From the NCBI GenBank assembly GCA_040219295.1, contig JAVJST010000005.1, positions 1,302,001-1,366,000 on the forward strand: 64,000 nt of DNA. The letters are read 5' to 3'. The position numbers and the translations under genes were made by a program. A model generated the notes under the pieces. That model was not told where the DNA came from. It was given only the letters and a program-made list of their open reading frames with translations, and did no database searches. Positions 1 through 8,189 of this stretch are shown here, piece by piece. Numbering within the stretch: position 1 is the stretch's first letter; each line of letters begins with the position of its first letter. This DNA comes from JAVJST01 sp040219295. Its GTDB lineage: Bacteria; Pseudomonadota; Alphaproteobacteria; Rhodospirillales; Casp-alpha2.

Positions 1-325
1 TGTCCTTGATCATGGTCTCGAGCGGACGATGCGGGCCGAACTCCGCCTTCTTCTCGCCGGCCGGCGCGTGATTGCGGTGGGACAGCCCATGCTGCAGCAA
101 CCGGGCGCCCCGCGGCCACGCCTGCCCGTCAAGCAGTTCGTCTCCTGCGCCGGTCGGGATCACGGCGATGGCGATACCCGTATCGTTGTCGGATGCGATG
201 CCCAGAAGCCGGGACAGCGCCGGGGATTGCGAGACAGCGTCATCATCGCGCCACCAGAACGAAGCGGCCCGGCCCCGGTCGGCCCAGGCGTCCAGCTCAG
301 ACTCCATTTTTTTCCACGATGTCAT
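1..325 (-). CDS. Polysaccharide deacetylase-like protein, N-terminal part only
   Basis: The gene enters the window at its 5' end and runs off at position 1, so about 108 residues are visible. The start is ATG at 325; a second in-frame ATG lies at 307. Motif FWWRDDDA (about residues 23-30) and HGLSH (79-83, His-x3-His) match the Asp and His-x3-His metal-binding pattern of NodB-type carbohydrate esterases, which remove N- or O-acetyl groups from glycans. It follows the fused ABC protein gene by 40 bp on the same strand and glycosyltransferase genes lie upstream, which supports a glycan substrate. The catalytic C-terminal half is not visible, so substrate and activity are inference. Confidence 0.7.
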   Translation of the reverse strand, partial: MTSWKKMESELDAWADRGRAASFWWRDDDAVSQSPALSRLLGIASDNDTGIAIAVIPTGAGDELLDGQAWPRGARLLQHGLSHRNHAPAGEKKAEFGPHRPLETMIKD

Positions 326-365
326 TGCGCTACTTTACCCGTTCATGGACCAGCAGGGTCGCCCA

Positions 366-3300
366 TCAGATGTTCTCCATCAAGGACTGAACGTTGGCGC
401 TTTCGATCGGGTACTGCTCGACGTTCAGCTTCCCGTCGACGGTGTCAGGCCCGCCATCGACGACGAACGGCTGCTGCAGGATGTCTGCGATCCGTTCGAT
501 GACCTTCTCCGAACTGGGCTGCTCACCGGACTCCCTGGCAATCAGGCCCAGGCGGAAGCCGCCGAGGTTCGCCAGAGTGTCCGATGCCCGGACGACTGGC
601 TTGACCCGTTCGGAGATGCTGCGGACCAGCGCGTTCTTGGTTTCGATGGTCGCATCCTTGAGCACCTCGTCGAGCCCGGGGAAGTTGAAGATGAACAGGT
701 AGGCGCGATCGCCGAGCCGTTCCCGGGTCACCGCCGCCGTCTTCAGGTAGTCCATGAACAGATTGCGGTTGGGCAGCCCGGTGATCGGATCGTAGAGTTC
801 GTACTGGGCGCTCATGCTGCGCATCATCTGTTCCAGCTTGCTGGCGAGAATGCGCGACAGGTTTGCGCCGACGGCGGGGTTCTCCTTGATCAGCTGGATG
901 AAGATATCCTTCTGGATCTTCAGAACGGTCGTCGACTGCTCCGCGACGACCGTCGCCGTCCGGGGCGCCTCGCACAGCAGCGCCAGCTCGCCCAACAGAC
1001 CGCCGCGTCCGACCTCCGCCACCTTGATCCGCCGGTCCGAGGCTTCGGCGATGATGCTGCACAAACCATCGACGATCACGCAGGCGATGTCGCCCGGCTC
1101 GCCCTGGCGGAACAGCACCTCGCGTGGTGCGAGGGTCTGCCGTTCACTGGTAAAGGCCAGCAGCTTGAGCCGCGACCGGTCGAGGCCGGCGAAGAACGGT
1201 ATCCGGCTGAGGAGTTCCGTGTCGGCGCCGACATCGCTTGCGGCTGCGGACGATTCCGTCTCGGCCGTCGGCTGCACCTCTTCGCCGGATGACTCCGAGG
1301 CCTCGCGAACTCGGCCGCCATCTACCTGGTAGATGCGGTCGAACACGCCGGTCTCCGCATGCCCGTCGCCAATCCACACCAGCGCGTTGTCCTCCATGGA
1401 TGCGCGGATTGCCTCGAACGTTCGTTTCTGGGTTGCGTTGTCGAAGGAATTGGTCGCTTCGTTGACGACCAGAAGGGAGGGCCGCTTGATCAGGTTCCGG
1501 GCGATAGCGAGCTTCTGGCGCTGCGGTGCGGAGAGCCGCCGTCCGGCAATGCCGACCTCGGACGACATGCCGGCGTCGATGACCTGCAGCCGAAGCGACA
1601 GCTCGTCGAGCACGGAAATCGCCAACTCCATGATCTTCTCACTGGCGTCGGAGCGACTGCTGTCGATCTTGCCGAAGAGCAAGTTGTCGAGGATCGAACT
1701 CGCCGGATTGTATGTCTCGCCGTCGAAGAACGAGATCGACGATGCATGCTCGACGGGCAGGACCTCGTTGAAGGCCTCGCGAAGCTTGATGAGCTCCGGC
1801 TCGTTCTCGCTGTTGATGAGGCCGAGGCGGTGTTTGGAGGGGATCAAGCGGAACGGCAGTTCCAGTAGACGGCGGCGGCGCTCGGCCGACAACGTATCGA
1901 GACCGTGCTTGGCGGCGTCGGAAACGATCGTCTGGAACTCCGGCAGATCCTCCGCGTCAATAAAGCTGTATCGTTCGAAAAACTCATGGCCCGGCGGCAG
2001 GTCCTTGAAAAGCTCGATCATCAGGGCGGCGACGTCGCGCCCCATCTCGATGAAGCGTTCCCGAAGGCCGACCTTGTCGAGGGCCTCGAGCATGACGGGA
2101 TTCTCGCCCAGCTTGTCGATGGCAAAGAAGTCGTCCGTCGGTGTTCCGAACAGGATGTTTTCGGCAAGAGAGGCGTTCCGGTTGTAACGCCCGGGATGCC
2201 AGGTCTCCACGAGACTCTCGTAATCCGGGTCGGCGATCTTGCGATGAACGACACCACGCGCTTCAAGTATCCCGGCGACCAGCTCGGGATACTTCGCCGG
2301 ATTGATCGTCATGCGCAGACCGATCGTCAGAACGTCGTGCTCGAGGCCGACCGCATCGAGCGCGGCGTTCGATCGCTCCAGCAACGCCTCGGTCTCGTCA
2401 TCCTCGATGTCGAGCCAATCGGCATTGATGTCGAACGGGCTGTTGCCGGAAGCCTCGGCTTCGGGAAGCTGGTCCTTGTGCCTGGCCAGGAGCGTCTCGT
2501 CGGCCGGATCGCGCCTCGGATAGTGCTTGAGGCCGTAGAGAAGGTTGTCGCGGATCGTTCCGGAGCGGATGTAGGCATCCTGATCGACGTATCCGAGACG
2601 GCGGCCGACGAACGATTCGGGCATGTCCGCGAGATTATGTCCGTTGATCTTGATCGTCCCGCTCGTGGGAATGAGCTGGCGGGCGAGCATCTGGCCGATC
2701 TCGTTCTTGCCGCCGCCCGGCGAACCGAGGAAGGCAACGTGATGGTCGGCCTCGAACTGGAAGTTGGCGGATTCGACGATGTTGTCGCCTTCGTCGCTGG
2801 ACAAGGTAACGTTCGCCGCGACGATCGGCCCGGCGATCTCGGGCGGCGCGTCAGGATGCGCCTCGAGTTTGTCGTCGCTCATCAGATTCGGGGGCGTGAA
2901 GCGCTCAACCAGCTGATCGTACTTGATCCTGGCGTCTTCCATCCGCTGATAGAAGTTGAGCAGCTCCTTCCACGGCGGGCCCAGGTCCTTGTAGGCAGCG
3001 AGAATTGCCACAAGCGCGCCCATCGAGAGATCACCCTCGATCACCAGATAGCCGCCGATCGAGAAGAAGAAGAACGGCGTCACCTGGGCGAGGAAATTGT
3101 TGATGAACTTGATGAAGAACTTGAGCTTGTAGATCTTCAGGCGGATACCGAAGATCGTAGCCAACTGATTCGAAAAGTCCGCCAGTTCGAATTGCGCCGT
3201 ATCGTGGGCGTGAATTTCACTCACGCCGGCGACGGTTTCGCTGATGCGCTCCGACAGCTTGCGGACCGTCCTGACCCGCTCTTTGCCGAGCATGTTGACT

Positions 3301-3869
3301 TTTTTCTGGAGGATGGGGATCAACCAGGCCTGCACTGGGTAGAGCGCGATCGCGGCGAGACCAAGAATCCAGTCCTGCACGAACATGAAGATCAGGGCCG
3401 TTACCAACATGCCGCCCTGGAAGGCTGGCAGCGAGAGCGCCTCGCCGATGAAACCGCCCAAAGGTTCAGTCTCGGTCGTCACCATGGCGACGACCTCCCC
3501 TTCGGAAATACTGCGGAATTCCGGCAGCGGGAACCGGAACACCTGATGAATCAGGATGTAACGAAGGCGGCGCAGCATTCGTTCGCCGACGATGCCACGA
3601 TAGACGTTCAGCACGTACTTCAGGCCGCCGTTGATGATCACAAGGGCGAGAAAGGCGAACGACAGCACCATCAGGTACTCGATCTGGCTGAAGTCCACGC
3701 CGAACACGTTTCGCGGGAACTCAGTCCCGTCTATGGCGTCGTTGACGATCGTTTTCGGCAGGTCGAGCGAATAGTAATAGAAGGGATACGATAGGGCGGT
3801 AATCAGCAGCAGCGTTATCTGCTGGCGCTTGCTGAAATGCCAGATGAACCTGAACACACCTTTTTGCAA
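366..3869 (-). CDS. ABC exporter-like protein fused to cyclic-nucleotide-binding and degenerate GGDEF domains
   Basis: A 1167-residue fusion. Residues 1-330 look like an ABC exporter membrane domain with about six hydrophobic segments. The ATPase part has a Walker A-like GSPGGGKN (382-389; Asn replaces the usual Ser/Thr) and a Q-loop near Q430. Three segments resemble the canonical xENIxFG strand: IRDNLLYG (439-446), LAENILFG (568-575) and LDNLLFG (727-733). One signature LSAPQRQ (779-785) and one Walker B LLVVNEAT (799-806; Asn replaces Asp) follow. Residues 885-1010 form a cNMP-binding fold. Residues 1023-1135 resemble GGDEF, starting DPITGLPNR, but the active-site loop reads GGFRL. The start is TTG at 3869 behind GAGGG. 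Domain assignments are firm; whether it hydrolyses ATP or transports anything is unknown. Confidence 0.85.
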   Translation of the reverse strand: MQKGVFRFIWHFSKRQQITLLLITALSYPFYYYSLDLPKTIVNDAIDGTEFPRNVFGVDFSQIEYLMVLSFAFLALVIINGGLKYVLNVYRGIVGERMLRRLRYILIHQVFRFPLPEFRSISEGEVVAMVTTETEPLGGFIGEALSLPAFQGGMLVTALIFMFVQDWILGLAAIALYPVQAWLIPILQKKVNMLGKERVRTVRKLSERISETVAGVSEIHAHDTAQFELADFSNQLATIFGIRLKIYKLKFFIKFINNFLAQVTPFFFFSIGGYLVIEGDLSMGALVAILAAYKDLGPPWKELLNFYQRMEDARIKYDQLVERFTPPNLMSDDKLEAHPDAPPEIAGPIVAANVTLSSDEGDNIVESANFQFEADHHVAFLGSPGGGKNEIGQMLARQLIPTSGTIKINGHNLADMPESFVGRRLGYVDQDAYIRSGTIRDNLLYGLKHYPRRDPADETLLARHKDQLPEAEASGNSPFDINADWLDIEDDETEALLERSNAALDAVGLEHDVLTIGLRMTINPAKYPELVAGILEARGVVHRKIADPDYESLVETWHPGRYNRNASLAENILFGTPTDDFFAIDKLGENPVMLEALDKVGLRERFIEMGRDVAALMIELFKDLPPGHEFFERYSFIDAEDLPEFQTIVSDAAKHGLDTLSAERRRRLLELPFRLIPSKHRLGLINSENEPELIKLREAFNEVLPVEHASSISFFDGETYNPASSILDNLLFGKIDSSRSDASEKIMELAISVLDELSLRLQVIDAGMSSEVGIAGRRLSAPQRQKLAIARNLIKRPSLLVVNEATNSFDNATQKRTFEAIRASMEDNALVWIGDGHAETGVFDRIYQVDGGRVREASESSGEEVQPTAETESSAAASDVGADTELLSRIPFFAGLDRSRLKLLAFTSERQTLAPREVLFRQGEPGDIACVIVDGLCSIIAEASDRRIKVAEVGRGGLLGELALLCEAPRTATVVAEQSTTVLKIQKDIFIQLIKENPAVGANLSRILASKLEQMMRSMSAQYELYDPITGLPNRNLFMDYLKTAAVTRERLGDRAYLFIFNFPGLDEVLKDATIETKNALVRSISERVKPVVRASDTLANLGGFRLGLIARESGEQPSSEKVIERIADILQQPFVVDGGPDTVDGKLNVEQYPIESANVQSLMENI

Positions 3870-3904
3870 CTCGTTCCCTCTTCGAATGCCGTCAATTCAG
3901 TTTA

Positions 3905-3920
3905 GCCGTTCACGAACGGC
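3905..3920. repeat. Perfect 16-bp palindrome upstream of the ABC fusion gene
   Basis: The arms GCCGTT and AACGGC are perfectly complementary with a 4-nt centre CACG. The site lies in the 175-bp gap between the glycosyltransferase stop (4045) and the TTG start at 3869. No T-run follows on either strand, so it is not an obvious intrinsic terminator. An operator or a 5'-UTR hairpin are both possible. Confidence 0.4.
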
Positions 3921-4044
3921 GCGGTTGGGAAGCGCAATCGGTGTGCTCTTGGCGGCCCCTGATCAGGAAAAAACCTTAGCATTGGAACAGTTGCGTGAGA
4001 AGCAGCGCGACAAGTTCATCATTCGACGATGCCGATCCAGCCTA

Positions 4045-5199
4045 TCACGGGTTGTGCATCAGCGCCCGTGCCGTTTGGCTGGCGCCGTCCGTTCGGAATG
4101 GCGGACCTGTCGGAATATCCAGGGACAAGGCCCGTTCGACGGCTTCCGACAAAGAATCCGGTGTTGCCTGGGCCTCATCCAGGGAGACGAGATATCCGCG
4201 TTCATCGAGGAGTTCGGCGCGGACGCGCTGTTCGGTCTCGCCGTCGGCCGCAAGTGGAACAACGACGGCGGGGCATCGGGTGCGGACGAGGTCCATGATC
4301 GTGTTGTAACCGGCCTGTGATATCGAAACGTGAGCCTCACTGAGCAACGTTTCGTAGTCGGGTCGATTCGGCTCAATGGATACACCTGCGGGCGGATCAT
4401 GGCGAAGAAGGGCCGCCGTTTGCTTGTCCAGGTTGGGACCGATCAGGAACACCCAGTTCTTGTCCGCCAACAGTCCATCCCGTCGGGCGGCCATTGCCTG
4501 CATCATCAGATTGCCGCCAACCGCGCCGCCGCCGGCGGCGACAACGACAGGCCCGTGGTCACGCCGTCCGGCGCCGGGGCGGCTTGATAGAGGCGGTTGC
4601 GTGACGTAGCCGGTGTATGTCAGCAGATCCGAGATCTCCTGCGCCATCGAGAACGTCTTCGAAAACGGGATGAACGCCGGATCGCCGTGTACCAGCACCC
4701 CGTCGAAGTCCCGGCGCAAGATGTCTACCGCCTTACGGTCCTTGTCGCCGGGTTTTCCGGAAACCAGGATATCGCGGACCGAACTGAATACGCGGACGTT
4801 GCGTCTTACCCGCCGTGCCCCGTCGATCAGCGCCGCAATCTCGTGTCGGAAACGTCTGCGCCCAAAAGGGAAGTGCTCGATCAGCAGGACGTCGGGCTTG
4901 AGTTCGGCGGCCATTCGCTCTGCTCGGGTGGTCCGGTCCCGCCAGAAAGAGCCGTCGGGCGCCATGCCGTCGCCGGTCAGGTAACGCGAGAATGAGGCAT
5001 CAGGGCTCCGAACCTCGGGGAGCCTGTGACAGACGGCGCCCCCCCAATCGATCGGACCCGCATCGGGCCCTCCGAGGACAACGTGACAACTGAACCCTTC
5101 GTCAACCAGCGCGCGTGCGATGATGGAGGCGCGCTTGACGTGGCCGACGCCGAGCAGATGCTGCACGTAGAACAGGAGCTGCGGCGACGTCGGTGTCAT
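4045..5199 (-). CDS. GT-B glycosyltransferase, MurG/GT28-like
   Basis: A 384-residue protein with the N-terminal acceptor-side motif GVGHVKRA (17-24), a PFGRRRFRHE segment (111-120), and a C-terminal AGYNT motif where GT28-like enzymes bind the nucleotide-sugar. It shares its motif layout with the product of 8190-9422, so the two look like distant paralogues. The ATG at 5199 overlaps the stop of the upstream phosphatase gene (ATGA), so translation is probably coupled. It is expected to be cytoplasmic or peripheral, moving a sugar from a nucleotide donor; donor and acceptor cannot be read from sequence. Confidence 0.75.
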   Translation of the reverse strand: MTPTSPQLLFYVQHLLGVGHVKRASIIARALVDEGFSCHVVLGGPDAGPIDWGGAVCHRLPEVRSPDASFSRYLTGDGMAPDGSFWRDRTTRAERMAAELKPDVLLIEHFPFGRRRFRHEIAALIDGARRVRRNVRVFSSVRDILVSGKPGDKDRKAVDILRRDFDGVLVHGDPAFIPFSKTFSMAQEISDLLTYTGYVTQPPLSSRPGAGRRDHGPVVVAAGGGAVGGNLMMQAMAARRDGLLADKNWVFLIGPNLDKQTAALLRHDPPAGVSIEPNRPDYETLLSEAHVSISQAGYNTIMDLVRTRCPAVVVPLAADGETEQRVRAELLDERGYLVSLDEAQATPDSLSEAVERALSLDIPTGPPFRTDGASQTARALMHNP

Positions 5200-5786
5200 G
5201 ACGGTTGCCCGGTCAGCGCAATCCGCGAGTCCTCGAGGTGAAGCTCGCCGGCGTCGTCGATGACGATCGATTGTGCCTCACCTTGGTGCAGCCGTGCAGG
5301 GGGGCGTCCGAGGAAATCCCAACCTGTCGCCAGGCCGATGAGGGCGCGTATCACGCCCTTGTGGGTGACGGCACCAATGTCCTGTCGTGCGGCGGTCACA
5401 GCGTGAAGCCACGGGATCAGGCGCTGCTGGACCATGCGCGGGCTTTCGCCGTTCGGCGGCCTAAAATCAAGCCCGCGTGCCTCATTCTCCGCCATTTCGG
5501 AACCAAATTCCGAACGCAGTTCGCCGAGGGTTCGACCTTCCCAATCACCCCAATCCATTTCACGCAGCCGCTCGTCGACCGCGACGGCAAGTCCCATGCA
5601 ATCCGCCGTTTCGCGCGCCCGAAGGAGTGGACTAGAAACCCATGTGGCGGGCTCAATCGCCGCCGGGAGTCGCCATCTTCGCGCCTCGTTTCGGCCCGAT
5701 GCGGAAAGCGGGATATCGCTTGACCCCTGTATGCGGCCCATATCGTTCCACGCTGTTGCGGCATGGCGGACCAGGATCAGGCGCAT
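5196..5786 (-). CDS. Histidine phosphatase (phosphoglycerate mutase-like) family protein
   Basis: A 196-residue protein starting at ATG 5786, where the family N-terminus MRLILVRHA begins immediately; longer reading upstream is low-quality arginine-rich sequence. The phosphoacceptor His8 sits in RHA rather than the common RHG, followed by a DWGDWEG acidic segment and a second catalytic His in VTHKG. It overlaps both neighbours (10 bp upstream, 4 bp downstream) within a run of glycosyltransferase genes, so a sugar-phosphate or nucleotide-sugar related substrate is plausible. Substrates cannot be predicted from sequence for this superfamily. Confidence 0.8.
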   Translation of the reverse strand: MRLILVRHAATAWNDMGRIQGSSDIPLSASGRNEARRWRLPAAIEPATWVSSPLLRARETADCMGLAVAVDERLREMDWGDWEGRTLGELRSEFGSEMAENEARGLDFRPPNGESPRMVQQRLIPWLHAVTAARQDIGAVTHKGVIRALIGLATGWDFLGRPPARLHQGEAQSIVIDDAGELHLEDSRIALTGQPS

Positions 5787-6931
5787 AACGGGTGTTTCTC
5801 CCGGACATCGTGCAACAGTCGGTCGAGTGTGCGGGATGCCGCGAACAGACTGTGCTCGTCGCGCATGCGTGATTGGGCTGCGGTGCCGATGGCGCGCCGG
5901 GAATCGGGATTGTGGAGAAGAGACCGGACGGCTGTGGCGAAGGCGTGCGTGTCTCCGGTCGCGACGAGTATGCCGGCCTCGGGTGCATGTACCACGCCCG
6001 GTACGCCGCCATCGTTTCCGGCGATCACGGGAAGACCGGACGACTGCGCTTCGAGGAACGACATGCCGTACGCCTCGTTCAGGGCCGGCCATACGTAGAT
6101 GTCCGCCGCCGCGTAAAGACCGGGCAGCCCATCGGTGTCGAGCTGGCCCAGCCAGTGCACGCGGTCACCGATCGGCGCGAACGCATCTCGGATTTCGCGG
6201 CGGTTCGTACCGTCGCCGACGACGAGTAGGTGCCATGCTTCGTCTTGCAGTTCGCCCAACGTGTCGGACAGAAGCCTGTAGGATCTCGTCTTGTCACCGG
6301 GCCGCATCATCGCCACGGTCATCAGCCAGGGTACGCCCGTCGGCAATCCATACTGCCCCGCTGCCATGGCCCGGTAGGTCGAACGATTGGCCGCAGCGTC
6401 CGTGTACGGCTCGATGTCGACGAAAGGCGGCAACCGCTCATATCGCTGGGAGCCGGACAGAACGTCGCTGACGCATACGGCGTCGATGTCGTTGAAGCCG
6501 ATAACGAGGTCAGCCTGATGCAGCGCCCTGAGAACGGCGCGGTGCCCCATGTCCCAAGGGCCTCCCGCCTGCTTTGGCGCAACGGAAGCTTCTGAGACTA
6601 CATAAGGTATCGACAACGCCTTGGCGACAGCAGGCCCGATCCAGTCCGGCGCCTTGTGATAAAGGTGATAGGTGAACCAGAGTTCGGGTGCCGGGACGGT
6701 CTCCTTGGCATAGGCGTCCAGCAAGCCGGCAACCTGCCTCTCGGACTCGATCTTGAACTGGGTCTGGGCCTCCGCGTCGCCGCTACCGTCGAACGTTCTC
6801 AACCGGCTTCCGAGTACGACGTGATGACCGGCACCGGCGATCGCACGCATCAGCAACCTGGCCATGCGCCGGTCACCCGATGGCGACGGCGACGTTGGCG
6901 GTTTCAACGGCGCATAGAACGATACCCGCAT
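5777..6931 (-). CDS. Glycosyltransferase family 4-like protein
   Basis: A 384-residue GT-B enzyme. The donor-binding EAYGMSFLE motif (about 286-294, Glu-x7-Glu) is the retaining GT4 hallmark, and a VVGDG segment precedes it. The N-terminal acceptor domain is divergent. The ATG at 6931 forms TGATG with the stop of the upstream glycosyltransferase gene, so it was preferred over an in-frame TTG three bases earlier. It probably adds one sugar in assembly of the glycan made by this cluster. Donor sugar unknown. Confidence 0.8.
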   Translation of the reverse strand: MRVSFYAPLKPPTSPSPSGDRRMARLLMRAIAGAGHHVVLGSRLRTFDGSGDAEAQTQFKIESERQVAGLLDAYAKETVPAPELWFTYHLYHKAPDWIGPAVAKALSIPYVVSEASVAPKQAGGPWDMGHRAVLRALHQADLVIGFNDIDAVCVSDVLSGSQRYERLPPFVDIEPYTDAAANRSTYRAMAAGQYGLPTGVPWLMTVAMMRPGDKTRSYRLLSDTLGELQDEAWHLLVVGDGTNRREIRDAFAPIGDRVHWLGQLDTDGLPGLYAAADIYVWPALNEAYGMSFLEAQSSGLPVIAGNDGGVPGVVHAPEAGILVATGDTHAFATAVRSLLHNPDSRRAIGTAAQSRMRDEHSLFAASRTLDRLLHDVREKHPLCA

Positions 6932-8172
6932 CAACCCGCCTCACGCATGCCGGAGGAATCGTCCCGGGCGCCGAATAGGCCGACGAGCGTTTCGATCCCT
7001 TTGTCCATGCCGAACCTTTCGTGGATGCGATTATAACCGCCCTCGGCGACCATGCGGCGACGTTCGGGATCGCGGATCAAGTCGCAAACTGCCGTCGACA
7101 ACGCAGTATCATCGTCCGGCGGTACGAGAATGCCGGTGGTGCCGTCCTCGATCAGTTCCGGGATCGCCGATATAGCGGTGGCGATGCATGCCACTCTCTG
7201 GCTCTGCGCCTCCATCAGGACGTTCGGCAGGCCGTCGCGGTCTCCATCGTCGGCGATGCGGGAATTGAGGACGAAGATGTCGCTGTTCCTGTAGGCGGCG
7301 AGGACATCGTCCTGGGGCCGGGGGCCGAGCCAGTCGATCTTTTCCGCAATGCGCAGGGAGTCGGCGAGATCTTTCAGCTGACCTATCAGCGGTCCGCCGC
7401 CAATGTGGGTCATACGCCAACGACAATCCGGCGGCAGCTTGGAAAGGGCGCGGAGAAGCCCCGGGAAACCCTTCTTCTCGACCGCACGTCCGACCGACAG
7501 AATGCGAACGGGGCCGTCGCTCGCTCCGCCCGACGGCGCGTCCGGAAATCGGGAAAAGTCGAGCCCGTGATAGACCAGATGAATCCGATCGCGGTGCTCC
7601 GGCGCCGCAAGTTCCCTGAGATGCTCGACGTTGTGGGACGTGCAGGTCACCAGCCAATCGAGATGACCGATCTTTTCGCGCAACTCCCAGTCCGGCGATG
7701 TGTAGATGTCCTTGGCATGGGCCGAACACATCCACGGCAGACCGGTCATGATCGCCGCGTAACGGGCGACCGACGCGGGGGTGTGCAGGAAATGCGCGTA
7801 CAGCCGATCGACGCCGGACGGAAGTTCAGCGGCAAGAACGCAGGCCTGGCCGAACCGGCGCACGCGGTTGCGTGAGCAATCCCGCCTCAGGTCCCGTCGC
7901 CAGATTTTCAAGGCTTCGGCGTATCCCGGCAATCGCCGGGCTTGACGCCAACTCCTGAGAACCCGTGCCGGTTCGTGGTGCATGTATTCGGGAAGATAGG
8001 TGACGGGGGCACGAATTTCGTCGTGTATCGGATGGGTCGTCCTATCCGTGGGATGGCGGAGCGACACCAGCGTCAGTTCCAGCCCGTATTCTTCGAGGGC
8101 CCGTATTTCCTGGGCGATGAACGTTTCCGATAACCGGGGATAACCCTTGAGGATGATCGCGATTGTGGGCAC
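6931..8172 (-). CDS. Glycosyltransferase family 4 protein
   Basis: A 413-residue GT4 enzyme. N-terminal KGYPRLSETF is typical of exopolysaccharide-type GT4 transferases. SVGRAVEKKG (226-235) is the phosphate-binding strand of the donor domain and DGLPNVLMEA (313-322) the donor-sugar motif. The start is GTG at 8172, chosen because the family N-terminus MPTIAxILKGYPR begins exactly there and the upstream gene stops 17 bp earlier. It is the second GT4 of the cluster and likely works with its neighbours on one surface or secreted glycan. Confidence 0.85.
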   Translation of the reverse strand: MPTIAIILKGYPRLSETFIAQEIRALEEYGLELTLVSLRHPTDRTTHPIHDEIRAPVTYLPEYMHHEPARVLRSWRQARRLPGYAEALKIWRRDLRRDCSRNRVRRFGQACVLAAELPSGVDRLYAHFLHTPASVARYAAIMTGLPWMCSAHAKDIYTSPDWELREKIGHLDWLVTCTSHNVEHLRELAAPEHRDRIHLVYHGLDFSRFPDAPSGGASDGPVRILSVGRAVEKKGFPGLLRALSKLPPDCRWRMTHIGGGPLIGQLKDLADSLRIAEKIDWLGPRPQDDVLAAYRNSDIFVLNSRIADDGDRDGLPNVLMEAQSQRVACIATAISAIPELIEDGTTGILVPPDDDTALSTAVCDLIRDPERRRMVAEGGYNRIHERFGMDKGIETLVGLFGARDDSSGMREAG

Positions 8173-8189
8173 GGGATGCAGATCGGGCG

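Noticed and set aside
1905..3794. A 629-codon open frame on the plus strand inside the ABC fusion gene
   Set aside because: It is the antisense shadow of a gene with clear domains on the minus strand; its translation has no recognisable domain and a biased His/Asp/Arg composition typical of shadow frames in GC-rich DNA.
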